From: Chondrosia reniformis
Lineage: Eukaryota > Porifera > Demospongiae > Chondrillida > Chondrillidae
Length of the DNA: 64,000 bases
NCBI GenBank assembly: GCA_947172415.1
Contig: OX359198.1
Coordinates: forward strand, 713,401 to 777,400
Direction: 5' to 3'
Shown: positions 1 to 13,753 of the stretch, piece by piece
Numbering within the stretch: position 1 is the first letter of the stretch
Layout: every line of letters begins with the position of its first letter
The notes under the pieces: generated by a model
Seen by the model: the letters and a program-made list of their open reading frames with translations, nothing else
The model's database searches: none
What the model was told of the DNA's origin: nothing
Program-made: the position numbers and the translations under genes

Positions 1-3000
1 AAACTTAAAATTTGCCCTATCTCTCACCATACATTAACTTGGTATACCAGAATTTAATGTACATTGAGGGCTGTCACTCCATCAAACGGAGACATATGAA
101 GCTGTAGCTTTGTATCAGCATTAACAGACATGTATGTAATGTTTCCAATAAATTTTGCAAATTTTGATATTCACCCAAATTTGCACTGTCTCTCACCATA
201 CATTAACTTTGTATATATACCAGAATTTAATGTACATTGAGGGCTGTCACTCCATCAAACGAAGACATATGAAGCTGTAACTTTGTATCAGCATTCACAG
301 ACATGTATGAAATGTTTCCAATAAATTTTGCAAATTTTGATATTCACCCAAATTTGCACTATCTCTCACCATACATTAACTTGGTATACCAGAATTTTAT
401 GTACATTGAGGGCTGTCACTCCATCAAACGGAGACATATGAAGCTGTAACTTTGTATCAGCATTAACCGACATGTATGAAATGTTTCCAATAAATTTTGC
501 AAATTTTGATATTCACCCAAATTTGCACTATCTCTCACCATACATTAATTTTGTATATATACCAGAATTTAATGTACATTGAGGGCTGTCACTCTATCAA
601 ATGGAGAGATATGAAGCTAAATCTATGTGTCAGCATTCACAGACATCTATAGAACATGTCCAATGGATTTTTGAAATTTTGATGAAACTTAAAATTTGCC
701 CTATCTCTCACCATACATTAATTTTGTATACCAGAATTTAATGTTCATTGAGGACTGTCACTCCATCAAATGGAGAGATATGAAGCTAAATCTTTGTGTC
801 AGCATTCTCAGACATCTATAGAACATGTCCAATGTGTTTTTGAAATTTTGATGAAACTTAAAATTTGCCCTATCTCTCACCATACATTAACTTTTGTATA
901 CCAGAATTTAATGTACATTGAGGGCTGTCACTCTATCAAATGGAGAGATATGAAGCTAAATCTTTGTGTCAGCATTCACAGACATCTATAGAACATGTCC
1001 AATGGATTTTTGAAATTTTGATGAAACTTAAAATTTGCCCTATCTCTCACCATACATTAACTTGGTATACCAGAATTTTATGTACATTGAGGGCTGTCAC
1101 TCCATCAAACGGAGACATATGAAGCTGTAACTTTGTATCAGCATTCACAGACATGTATTAAATGTTTCCAATAAATTTTGCAAATTTTGATATTCACCCA
1201 AATTTGCACTATCTCTCACCATACATTAACTTTGTATATATACCAGAATTTAATGTTCATTGAGGGCTGACACTCTATCAAATGGAGAGATATGAAGCTA
1301 AATCTTTGTGTCAGCATTCACAGACATCTATAGAACATGTCCAATGGATTTTTGAAATTTTGATGAAACTTAAAATTTGCCCTATCTCTCACCATACATT
1401 AATTTTGTATACCAGAATTTAATGTTCATTGAGGACTGTCACTCTATCAAATGGAGAGATATGAAGCTAAATCTTTGTGTCAGCATTCACAGACATCTAT
1501 AGAACATGTCCAATGGATTTTTGAAATTTTGATGAAACTTAAAATTTGCCCTATCTCTCACCATACATTAATTTTGTATACTACTAAATCTTTGTGTCAG
1601 CATTCACAGACATCTATAGAACATGCCCAATGGATTTTTGAAATTTTGATGAAACTTAAAATTTGCCCTATCTCTCACCATACATTAACTTTTGTATACC
1701 AGAATTTAATGTACATTGAGGGCTGTCACTCCATCAAACGGAGACATATGAAGCTGTAACTTTGTATCAGCATTAACAGACATGTATGAAATGTTTCCAA
1801 TAAATTTTGCAAATTTTGATGAAACTTAAAATTTGCCCTATCTCTCACCATACATTAACTTTTGTATACCAGAATTTAATGTACATTGAGGGCTGTCACT
1901 CTATCAAATGGAGAGATATGAAGCTAAATCTTTGTGTCAGCATTCACAGACATCTATAGAACATGTCCAATGGATTTTTGAAATTTTGATGAAACTTAAA
2001 ATTTGCCCTATCTCTCACCATACATTAATTTTGTATACCAGAATTTAATGTTCATTGAGGACTGTCACTCCATCAAATGGAGAGATATGAAGCTAAATCT
2101 TTGTGTCAGCATTCTCAGACATCTATAGAACATGTCCAATGTGTTTTTGAAATTTTGATGAAACTTAAAATTTGCCCTATCTCTCACCATACATTAACTT
2201 TTGTATACCAGAATTTAATGTACATTGAGGGCTGTCACTCCATCAAATGGAGAGATATGAAGCTAAATCTTTGTGTCAGCATTCTCAGACATCTATAGAA
2301 CATGTCCAATGTGTTTTTGAAATTTTGATGAAACTTAAAATTTGCCCTATCTCTCACCATACATTAACTTTTGTATACCAGAATTTAATGTACATTGAGG
2401 GCTGTCACTCTATCAAATGGAGAGATATGAAGCTAAATCTTTGTGTCAGCATTCACAGACATCTATAGAACATGTCCAATGGATTTTTGAAATTTTGATG
2501 AAACTTAAAATTTGCCCTATCTCTCACCATACATTAATTTTGTATACCAGAATTTAATGTTCATTGAGGACTGTCACTCTATCAAATGGAGAGATATGAA
2601 GCTAAATCTTTGTGTCAGCATTCACAGACATCTATAGAACATGTCCAATGGATTTTTGAAATTTTGATGAAACTTAAAATTTGCCCTATCTCTCACCATA
2701 CATTAACTTGGTATACCAGAATTTAATGTACATTGAGGGCTGTCACTCCATCAAACGGAGACATATGAAGCTGTAACTTTGTATCAGCATTAACCGACAT
2801 GTATGAAATGTTTCCAATAAATTTTGCAAATTTTGATATTCACCCAAATTTGCACTATCTCTCACCATACATTAATTTTGTATATATACCAGAATTTAAT
2901 GTACATTGAGGGCTGTCACTCTATCAAATGGAGAGATATGAAGCTAAATCTTTGTGTCAGCATTCACAGACATCTATAGAACATGTCCAATGGATTTTTG

Positions 3001-4415
3001 AAATTTTGATGAAACTTAAAATTTGCCCTATCTCTCACCATACATTAATTTTGTATACCAGAATTTAATGTTCATTGAGGACTGTCACTCCATCAAATGG
3101 AGAGATATGAAGCTAAATCTTTGTGTCAGCATTCTCAGACATCTATAGAACATGTCCAATGTGTTTTTGAAATTTTGATGAAACTTAAAATTTGCCCTAT
3201 CTCTCACCATACATTAACTTTTGTATACCAGAATTTAATGTACATTGAGGGCTGTCACTCCATCAAACGGAGACATATGAAGCTGTAACTTTGTATCAGC
3301 ATTAACAGACATCTATAGAACATGTCCAATGTGTTTTTGAAATTTTGATGAAACTTAAAATTTGCCCTATCTCTCACCATACATTAACTTTTGTATACCA
3401 GAATTTAATGTACATTGAGGGCTGTCACTCCATCAAACGGAGACATATGAAGCTGTAACTTTGTATCAGCATTAACAGACATGTATGAAATGTTTCCAAT
3501 AAATTTTGCAAATTTTGATATTCACCCAAATTTGCACTATCTCTCACCATACATTAATTTTGTATATATACCAGAATTTAATGTACATTGAGGGCTGTCA
3601 CTCTATCAAATGGAGAGATATGAAGCTAAATCTTTGTGTCAGCATTCACAGACATCTATAGAACATGTCCAATGGATTTTTGAAATTTTGATGAAACTTA
3701 AAATTTGCCCTATCTCTCACCATACATTAATTTTGTATACCAGAATTTAATGTTCATTGAGGACTGTCACTCTATCAAATGGAGAGATATGAAGCTAAAT
3801 CTTTGTGTCAGCTTTCTCAGACATCTATAGAACATGTCCAATGTGTTTTTGAAATTTTGATGAAACTTAAAATTTGCCCTATCTCTCACCATACATTAAT
3901 TTTGTATACCAGAATTTAATGTTCATTGAGGACTGTCACTCCATCAAATGGAGAGATATGAAGCTAAATCTTTGTGTCAGCATTCACAGACATCTATAGA
4001 ACATGTCCAATGTGTTTTTGAAATTTTGATGAAACTTAAAATTTGCCCTATCTCTCACCATACATTAACTTTTGTATACCAGAATTTAATGTACATTGAG
4101 GGCTGTCACTCCATCAAACGGAGACATATGAAGCTGTAACTTTGTATCAGCATTAACAGACATGTATTAAATGTTTCCAATAAATTTTGCAAATTTTGAT
4201 ATTCACCCAAATTTGCACTATCTCTCACCATACGTACATTAATTTTGTATATATACCAGAATTTAATGTACATTGAGGGCTGTCACTCTATCAAATGGAG
4301 AGATATGAAGCTAAATCTTTGTGTCAGCATTCACAGACATCTATAGAACATGTCCAATGGATTTTTGAAATTTTGATGAAACTTAAAATTTGCCCCATCT
4401 CTCACAATACGTATG
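1..4415 (+). repeat. 170-bp satellite array
   Basis: About 26 tandem monomers of roughly 170 bp fill the left end and presumably continue beyond the window. Two monomer types alternate: one contains ATGAAGCTAAATCTTTG followed by GTCCAATGGATTTTTG, the other ATGAAGCTGTAACTTTG followed by TTTCCAATAAATTTTGC. Blocks of the same monomer order recur, for example at 2247, 3097 and 3948 (spacing near 850 bp, five monomers), suggesting a higher-order repeat. Short open frames inside are by-products: 170 is not a multiple of three, so the frame changes at every monomer. Confidence 0.95.
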
Positions 4416-4690
4416 GTGAGAGATAGGGCAAATTATAAGTTCCACCAAAATTTCTAAAACTTATTGAACATACTTTATAGATGACTGTGAATGCCCACAC
4501 AAAGTAGCAGCTTCATATCTTTTCATTTGATAGAGTTACATCCCTCAATGTATATTGAATTTTTGCATACAGAGTTAATGTATGGTGAGAGATAGGGCAA
4601 ATTATAAGTTCACAAAAATTTCAAAAACTTATTGAACATGCTTTATAGATGTCTCTATATAGTAACACCTTCATAGTCTATTCGATAGAA
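4416..4690 (-). repeat. Inverted satellite monomers
   Basis: The satellite continues here in reverse orientation for about one and a half diverged monomers, recognisable by GGTGAGAGATAGGGCAAATT, the complement of the CCCTATCTCTCACC of the main array. The switch point at about 4400-4425 is itself a near-palindrome (CTCTCACAATACGTATGGTG). Confidence 0.85.
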
Positions 4691-5290
4691 CTGCAAGAGC
4701 TGTACTAGTACTGTCGTACATACATAATTGCGCAATACTAGTAAATGGCCGACCGTGAGTGATACAAAGGGCAGATTTGGTATAGTATTGTATATCTGAA
4801 AAATTACAAGATTTCTTATACACTTTGACATGTAATTTGTAGTACTTGAACGTTGTTGAAGTCGTATTTATCCATATATTATTTATGGAAGCCATTAAAG
4901 TGAAAAAACGCCAATCGACAGCCAACGGAACTCCAAAGAAAAAAAGTTGGACCATACCGAACGCTACCATCCACGACGCTCAGAGGCCGGGATCGGTGGT
5001 AACGTTCAGAATCTGCCGAAGCAAATTACTGCCGAGTTGAGCATTGGGTGTCACTTGCGTGAGAAGAACCAGCTCTTCTCGATATGGCCGACTCATATGA
5101 ATCCTAAGATATCAGATGCCAATCCCACATTACGTGGAACCCCCCCGAAATCCGGATTATTGGTGAGCACGTCTCTATGGCACCAACCGATTAGGAGACA
5201 GCTTCAGAGTCTAAGCGCTACCAACCTCTATGGGAACCGCAACCACCATAGAGATGTGTCCAGGTAGGCCTACTATATAAGGTTTTTCGC
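4691..5290 (+). other. GC-richer island with uncertain open frames
   Basis: This stretch is clearly GC-richer than its surroundings and is flanked on both sides by reversed satellite monomers. On the plus strand an ATG at 4888 opens a lysine-rich frame of about 50 codons ending at 5040. An overlapping frame stays open from about 4947 to 5267 but has no ATG near its start, and the sequence CAG/GTAGG just before its stop resembles a splice donor. I recognise no domain in either frame. It could be a fragment of a gene, a relic of an inserted element, or non-coding. Confidence 0.3.
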
Positions 5291-5359
5291 TTCTATTTAT
5301 ATGAAGTTTTGTCCAAAGAAAACGGTTGTGGTTGGGACCTTTTTTAATACATTTCTCGT

Positions 5360-5680
5360 TATTTCCAGATCAGTGAATTGTTTCAAGCAAGTTTAAAGAC
5401 ATAGGCAGTATTAGTGGTTCACCTGAAAACTTGGAAAAGCGAAATAAATCCTGTAAGTGTCTTGATGGGCCGAGGAGAACGACTTTTCTGATCCCAATTA
5501 TTTTCGAGAAATTGTCAATTTATTCCACTTTAATTCCAGACCAGTGAATCGTTCCAAGCAATTTTACACGCATACGCAGTATTTCCAGTACATCTCAAAA
5601 CTGTGGAAAATGGATAAAAGCCTGTATGTGTGTTGATGGAGGGAGGAGAGCGACTTTTCATGATGCAAAAAATTGATATA
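5360..5680 (+). repeat. Diverged tandem pair, ~172-bp unit
   Basis: Two diverged copies lie about 172 bp apart, each starting near TTCCAGAYCAGTGAATYGTT (5362 and 5534), continuing with a GCAGTATT block and ending with a GAGAACGACTTTTC-like or GAGAGCGACTTTTC block. The unit length resembles the neighbouring satellite but the sequence does not. Confidence 0.6.
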
Positions 5681-5864
5681 GCGCGAGGTCCGATATTTAT
5701 CGCCTATACGATATTTATGTCTATGATCGACATTTCAACTAGGCCGGCTGTACTAATTCCTAACTCAAGAGAGAATGATGTATTTACTAAATAACGTTTT
5801 CAAAGAAACTGTAGCTCCAATAATGATTTTCATATATTATAGGATATACTCTTTATATACATAC

Positions 5865-6065
5865 GTATGATGAGAGATAGGGCAAATTTTAAGCTCCACC
5901 ACAATTTCAAAAACTCATTGAACATGCTTTTTAGATGTCGGTGAATGCTGACACAAAGTAGCATCTTCATATCTTTCCTTTTGATAGAGTTACAGCCCTC
6001 GATGTACATTGAATTCTGGTATATATATATACAGAGTTAATGTATGGTGAGAGATATGGTAAATT
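5865..6065 (-). repeat. Inverted satellite monomers, second block
   Basis: One and a bit diverged monomers of the 170-bp satellite in reverse orientation (GATGAGAGATAGGGCAAATT and, near 6046, a second GGTGAGAGATA). The stretch between here and the ABCA stop at 6368 shows nothing else. Confidence 0.8.
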
Positions 6066-6367
6066 ACAGGTTATTTACGATTTATGGTTCAAGGGATCTG
6101 ATTGAATCAGAATTTTGGCTAAACTTTGAAAATATCTGTCCAGGGAAAAGAGAACATTCTTAACATCGTGATACTCCCAGGCAACTGGGACTTCCCCTCC
6201 TCCAAGAGTCCCTTTTCTTTGGCCAGCTACTTGCAACGAGGATATGTCTGTTGTGTAGATATTCTGAGCGCTAAATTAAATTGCTAAATACAATAAAATT
6301 AGCAAAGAGCTAGTATATACATATGTATATAACTCAGTCAATTATTGCTCAATAAATAATCAACTAA

Positions 6368-9300
6368 TTAAGCAGATAAGGACAATGTCAGCTGATTGTG
6401 TCTTCTCCTGTTACAGCACTGTTGGCATGGTAACCATTCTAAGAGTCCTCTGGAGGGCGGAGTCCTCCTATCAACACCTCTGTTAACTATAGCCAGGAAT
6501 ACTGAGTTAAGACAGGGAGAGAGAAGATATAATATTCCTATACAGTGCTGTATATAAACATGTGCTTGGATCTACCATCCTCTAGTGTGGTCCTTTTGAC
6601 TCCCCAGTCCACTATTGGAACGTTTCCTTGAGAGGAATGAACCTTGTCAAATAATTCACTGATCACTAAGTCCTTCTTGGCAATCTGATAGGTGCATTTA
6701 TCTGTGTTTGGTGATCAATATGGAAGGAAGGAACATATGTGGGTGTGGCATAGTAAAGGATTAGGTGTGGCATGAGGTGGATGGGTGTGGCATGAGGAGG
6801 TGGATGGGTGTGGCATAAGGAGGTGGATGGGTGTGGCATGAGGTGGCTGGGTGTGGCATGAGGTGGCTGGGTGTGGTATGAGGAGGTGGATGGGTGTGGC
6901 ATGAGGAGGTGGATGGGTGTGGCATGAGGAGGTGGATGGGTGTGGCATGAGGAGGAGGATGGGTGTGGCATGAGGAGATGAATGGGTGTGGCATGAGGAG
7001 GTGAATGGGTGTGGCATGATTAATCAGTGACTAGGGGTACCTGCATAGGTCTCCACATGTACTGCTTTAGGTAGAATAGCCTTCACAAAGGATTCAACAG
7101 CTGCAATATAAATAGTGTACAGACTAATATCATAGTAACAATAATAAAGCATAGTGCAATCTATATATGTATATTCATTCCACACATACTACAGAGTCGT
7201 ATAGATGTACATACGTACGTATATTCATGTATATATGTATATATGTACATACGTATATTCATATGTACTGTGGATAATCAAGGAAATGAAATCCCATCAT
7301 CATATATGTGCACCTTCAATAGTAGCCTCATGTACCACTTCATTTGTACCAAATGTGTGTGCACAAAGACAGATATAGAACACTCAGCTACTATATGGTA
7401 CCTCTGATATATAAAGTAACATTACATCATAGGAATGATGTCATCTGGTCATATGGGTGGAGTACCTCTGATCTGCCCAGGAGATGAGTTGAACTGAAGC
7501 TGGTAGCCAGTTCCAAATTTGGTTTTCAGTCTGTTTTGGCTTCCTAGGCAACGGAGCTTACCATAGTTCATAATGCCGATATCGGTACACAAGTGATCAG
7601 CTTCCTCCATTGCATGAGTGGTGAGGATCTACAAGTACAGGAAGAGGAAGGGATAGGGAGGGGAGGGGCAGGAAGTGAGGGTACAGATACACAAAGAGGA
7701 AGGGATAGGGAGGGGAGGGGCAGGAAGTGAGGGTACAGATACACAAAGAGGAAGGGATGGGGGGAGGGGCAGGAAGTGAAGGTACAGATACACAAAGAGG
7801 AAGGGATAGGGAGGGGAGGGGCAGGAAGTGAAGGTACAGATATACAAAGAAGAAGGGATAGGGAGGGGAGGGGCAGGAAGTGAAGGTACAGATACACAAA
7901 GAGGAAGGGATGGGGGGAGGAGCAGGAAGCAAAGGCACAGATACACAAAGAGGAAGGGATAGGGAGGGGAGGAGCAGGAAGCAAAGGCACAGATACACAA
8001 AGAGGAAGGGATAGGGAGGGGAGGGGCAGGAAGTGAAGGTACAGATATACAAAGAAGAAGGGATGAGGAGGGGAGGGGCAGGAAGTGAGGGTACAGATAT
8101 ACAAAGAGGAAGGGATGAGGAGGGGAGGGGCAGGAAGTGAGGGTACAGATATACAAAGAGGAAGGGATAGGGAGGGGAGGAGCAGGAAGCAAAGGCACAG
8201 ATACACAAAGAGGAAGGGATGGGGAGGGGAGGGGCAGGAAGTGAAGGTACAGATATACACAAAGAGGAAGGGATAGGGAGGGGAGGACATCAAATCATAG
8301 AGTGGTACTGCGGAGAGATAACAAACATCAAGTGTCCAAACTTACCACTGATCTGTTCTGTTTAACTGTTTCAATCACTTCCCAAACCTGCCTCCTTGAC
8401 TCAGGGTCTGTACAGCAAAGTGACACACAGACAGTCACACTGTACACAATTACCCAGGTTGGCATGGCAACCTACCTAGGCCAGTGGTTGGCTCATCCAA
8501 GATGAGAATATCAGGGTTGCCGATGATTGCCATGGCAACCGAGAGTCTCCTCTTCATTCCTCCAGAAAGAGCCTTGCTTTTCCTCTTTTGAGCATCAAAC
8601 AGGTTGACCTGAGAGAGAGTTAGTACATGTGTGTAAGTTGACCTGAGAGAGAGTTAGTACGTGTGTGTAAGTTGACCTGAGAGAGAGTTAGTACGTGTGT
8701 GTAAGTTGACCTGAGAGAGAGTTAGTACGTGTGTGTAAGTTGACCTGAGAGAGAGTTAGTACGTGTGTGTAAGTGATTTTGCATGCATGAAAGATATTGA
8801 GGTTGTGGAACTTTTATCTGAGTGAAACCCTCTTCATCTCACTGGGTACCAAGGAATGCTCGACTCACTTGATTAAGTGCTTCCAGCACAACCGCCTTCT
8901 CATAAGATACCTTTACACCTTTCAATCTTGCATAAAACAACAAGTGCTACGTATGTACATAATGCAAATAATACACTCAAATGACCATCATATGACCATC
9001 ATGTGACCAACATGTGACCATCATGTGACCAACATTTTATATGAATTAAGGAATTCAAAACTATGCAGTTACCTCTCTGGCTGTCAGCTCTGTCCACTGA
9101 ATATCAAACTGGGGACATACCCCAAGGTGACTGTACACGGATCTAATCTAAAAATAGTAACATTACATCATGTGAATGATGTCATCTGATCACATGGGTG
9201 GAGTACCTCAGTCTGCAAGTCATAACCAGCAATCTTTGCAACACCTTCAGTAGGTTCATACAAGCCACTCAGTACTGATATGAGAGTAGTCTTACCAGCA

Positions 9301-12300
9301 CCTGGAGGGAGGGGAGGGGAGGAGAGTGGAGGAGAGTGGAGTGGAGGAGAGGGGAGTGGAGGAGAGTGGAGGGGAGGGGAGGAGAGGGGAGTAGAGTGGA
9401 GGAGAGGGGAGTAGAGTGGAGGGGAGTGGAGGAGAGGGGATGAGAGGGGAGTAGAGTGGAGGGGAGTGGAGGAGAGGGGATGAGAGGGGAGTAGAGTGGA
9501 GGGGAGTGGAGGAGAGGGGAGTAGAGTGGAGGGGAGTGGAGGAGAGGGGATGAGAGGGGAGTAGAGTGGAGGGGAGTGGAGGAGAGGGGATGAGAGGGGA
9601 GTAGAGTGGAGGGGAGTGGAGGGGAGTGGAGGAGAGGGGAGTAGAGTTAAGGGGAGTGGAAGAGAGGATGAAAGTGAAAGAGGAATTTGAAATGGAAACA
9701 AAATTGGAAAGGCAACGACTAGTTAAAAAGACGGGATGGTATACTATGGAGATGATATACGGGATGGTATACTATGGAGATGATATACGGAATGGTATAC
9801 TATGGAGATGATATACGGAATGGTATATATATCTTACCATTAGGGCCCAGTAGACCAAAACATTCATTTCTCTCAATAGCCAGTGACATTGAGTGCACAG
9901 CAATATGAGGGGGTTTCCCTCTTGAACCAGCATACTATATGTTTCCACAACATAAGAGAATGTAAACTATGTGACAGAGGTACGTATGTGTAAGCCATAA
10001 CAATAGATGGCATGCATGTCTTTGTAGATTATACTATTATGAAGAAGGTACTGTATATATATACGTAAGTCCACTATAGAATTTAATGGACATTTATAGC
10101 TGCAACTCTACCAAATGAGCTGCAATGAAGCTATAACTTGGTAACAACATTCACTGACTATATTCAGTGTGTGTTTTTGAACATTTGATGACAAACAACA
10201 TGTGACCTATATCTCAACCACACATTAACCTTGTAAAACTAGGTACATATATATACATACGTATAGTGGTATATATAATATATATAGTGGTATATATAAT
10301 ACATATAGTGGTATATATAATACATATAGTGGTATATATAATACATATAGTGGTATATATAATACATATAGTGGTATATATAATACATATAGTGGTATAT
10401 ATAATACATATAGTGGTATATATAATACATATAGTGGTATATATAATACATATAGTGGTATATATAATACATATAGTGGTATATATAATGTATATATAAT
10501 ACATATAGTGGTATAAGTATAACTTGTTATATGTACATAGAAATGGTATATAATAATTGAGTTGCAGTATACACAACAAACTGACCTCTTTCCTTAGCTT
10601 ATACATAATTATAGGGATATCCTCAGGGAAGCCCTTTGAAAGCCTCTCTTCTGCACAAATCAGAGAGAAGACATTCATTAAAACATCCTCCATCATACAA
10701 ACATTATCAGCTGGTATATACAGTATATACAATAGTCCAACAATTAGCTGTTGGAGCACATTACATATAAATATATACAATAGTCCAACAATCAGATATT
10801 GCAGCACATTTTACTCTATTATAACCACCCAAAGTTACCTTCAGCCAATACATCCTCGTCAATGGGATCCTCCTCATCTTCCAGCCCAAGGATGACATTG
10901 GGCAGAGGTGTGGAGTTGCCACAGGTTTTAGTCTTTATGAATCCACATCTCTGAAATCCCCTAACTACAAGTTTCACTACAGCTACAAGGGAACAAAGGA
11001 AGCTGGACATGAAACAATATCAAACTACTACATTTGAATACTGCTATGTAAGTGCAGAATAAGTATCAAGTTTATAGTATATTATATAACAGATCTGTGG
11101 AATAATCTAGCAGTGTGCCTATGTATGTTTATACACTGTCTTTAATGTGTGACTACATGGCGGCCATTTTACCAATGATGGGGAAAAAGATGGATCTCCT
11201 GACGCCATAGGCACTGGGTAGTACAAAGGAGAGGTATGCACCCAACAGGAAGAAGAAGATACTGGAACCAAATCTAAAAATATGAAATGGAAATGTGCAA
11301 TAATGAAATCAAACATGTTGTATATATATTTTATATATACGTATATAGTCTCATTCCAAGCCACCATTTTCTGCTATTAATCTAAAGTCTCATTTCCAGC
11401 CCACCCCATCACCATTTGGTTACCAGTATAGTCTCATTTCCAGCCCATCCTCCGCCATTTTGTGATGGATATGATAGTTAATAGTACAGTAGCAAATCTA
11501 AACTGGTGACTTTGTGGATTAGTACTCACAAGTAGAGAAGGCCCTTGGTAACAAGATTCAAACTCCCAAGTTTGTCAATTCCATAACATGACATTTGAAG
11601 ACAAGCATTATCCATGTATCCTAGCAACCTATACACAGAGAAATGACATCAGCATTCAACAGGGCAAGGAGTGCAGGTCTGGCTGCGTGAGGTTACCTGT
11701 AAAATGCAACTGGTGGATATAACATCACCAGGAATATAGGATCTTGGTCAATAGGAAGTACCTAAAGATCAGAGACGAATGGATATTGTGGATATCTGAA
11801 TTTTGAAGCATGAACCTTTGATTGTGTATACAAGTGTAGAACTTTAAGCATGATTTAGCAGAGCTGTCAAAAGATGTTGGCAGTTTTGTAATTTTACGAG
11901 TGAAATGAATTGTGACTTTGGTTGGAGAAAAGAAGTAATTTCGTAAAAGAAGCTAAGGAATGGATGTTACAATAACAGTTAACCAACCGAGATTACAAAA
12001 TTATTGTCAAATAGTTGAATAAGAGCAGTACAGTCATTCAACATACATTTAATCATTTATGTATAATCAGGGCTACATGTAGAACTTGGGGCCGGGGAGA
12101 GGGGGGCAAAATGAAAAATGAAAAATTTAGGAGGGCAATGGTATGAGGGTGTCAAAGCAGTTTAGGGGGTTCCCAAAATGTCTAGGGGCCGTGGGTATGT
12201 ATGTATACGTATGTAGGGACGTATGTATATGTGTGTGGGTACGTATGTATACGTATGTATACGTATGTAGGCACGTATGTATACGTATGTAGGGACGTAT

Positions 12301-13700
12301 ATACGTATGTATACGTATGTAGGGACGTATGTATACGTATATGGGTACGTATGTATACGTATGTATACGTATGTAGGTACGTATGTATACGTATGTTGGT
12401 ACGTATGTATACGTATATATATACATATGTATACGTATGTAGGTACGTATGTATACGTATGTTGGTACGTATACATACGTATATATATACATATGTATAC
12501 GTATGTATACGTAGGTACGTATGTATACGTATGTAGGTACGTATGTATACATATATATATACATATGTATACGTATATAGGTATGTATGTATACGCATGT
12601 ACCGGGAGCAAAATCAATCCTAGGGGTGGCAAATGCCCCCCCTCTATGCAGCCCTGTATAATGACACAAAGTTCGTATATAGCATTGCAATATATACACA
12701 CATATACACATAATACTGCAATCTCATTGGTCTCACTTACATTGATGAACTCCAGTAATTCCAGTATATTAACTTGTAGTAATACAATGATAATGGTGAC
12801 TATGACAGCAGTTCGAGATCTGTAAGAAGAAAAAGGAAATTTATCCAACATATTAAGCACAGCCCACTTATGGAGTATCAATAGTGATTATGTAGCTGCC
12901 TGATCTCTGGATGTGATGGTCATGTGATGGTCATGTGATGATCATGTAACCACATGTAACTCACTTTCCAAAAAAGTTGCTGAAAAGGAAAGCAGTTGCT
13001 ATTTGCCCATTTCCCCAGAGGAGAAAGGTCAAAATAATCAAAACTGGATGAGTCTGAAAAATACAACAAATACACAATATTAAGCAGTAGGAAAAAATTG
13101 TCTACTTTATTGGTTTTTAGCTACTCTCAGCTAGCAACTGTGAGAACCTCATTTGCATTTATACATTTGAATAGTGCAAAGCTCTCTCCAGGTTTAGTTC
13201 CCCTATAGGCTCTTTTACAGAATAGGCATAGCATGTAGGAAAATGGTATCTTAGATTTTTCATATAAAGTCTTTTATAAGGAAGTACAAATCTTGAGTTT
13301 GAGAACTCCAGAAAATTTCGTGTGTAAATCTTTGTGTGTGAAGAAATTTTTGTGTTGAAATGTTTTGGTCAAGAACTAATAGTCCATTGTTGAATGTTAG
13401 TATTTAATGACTAAAATTCACAGAATTATGGTATTTGTTGGAAAATATATGGGAACTTTAAGATCTGAGGCCGATCTTAAAGCTGATTTGTTGTTGAGAA
13501 GGTGTTTACAAATATTTGTTGCCAACCTGTGTAAATAGCCTCAGCTGAAAGGCAAAGGCAGCCGCCGTCAAGATGATGAAGACACAGATGTACATGATGT
13601 AGTCAAACATGTACTTGATAACCCAGTATGTAAGTCTGGATAACCCTACACAGGAGGACACCACGTACGGAAGACACAGATACATACATGTAATAGAGTA

Positions 13701-13753
<53 letters not shown>

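Noticed and set aside
770-4139. Repeated short open frames starting MERYEAKSLCQHSQ in the satellite
   Set aside because: They follow the monomer exactly, shift frame at each 170-bp unit and have no splice or start context; they are by-products of the repeat.
6439-6479. Short alternative ABCA terminal exon ([13 protein letters not shown])
   Set aside because: The acceptor at 6502 has a far better pyrimidine tract and gives TTLEDVFLAI, the expected family ending.
7568-8293. 241-codon open frame on the minus strand
   Set aside because: It is a translation of the ~52-bp minisatellite in an ABCA intron and has no protein-like composition outside the repeat, except the true exon at 7628-7466.
10214-10807. 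197-codon Tyr/Ile-rich frame
   Set aside because: Translated 21-bp AT-rich repeat; only 10650-10586 is an ABCA exon.
12190-12605. TACGTA-rich array as a protein-binding site cluster
   Set aside because: TACGTA is frequent throughout the window and the array is a simple repeat; nothing singles it out.
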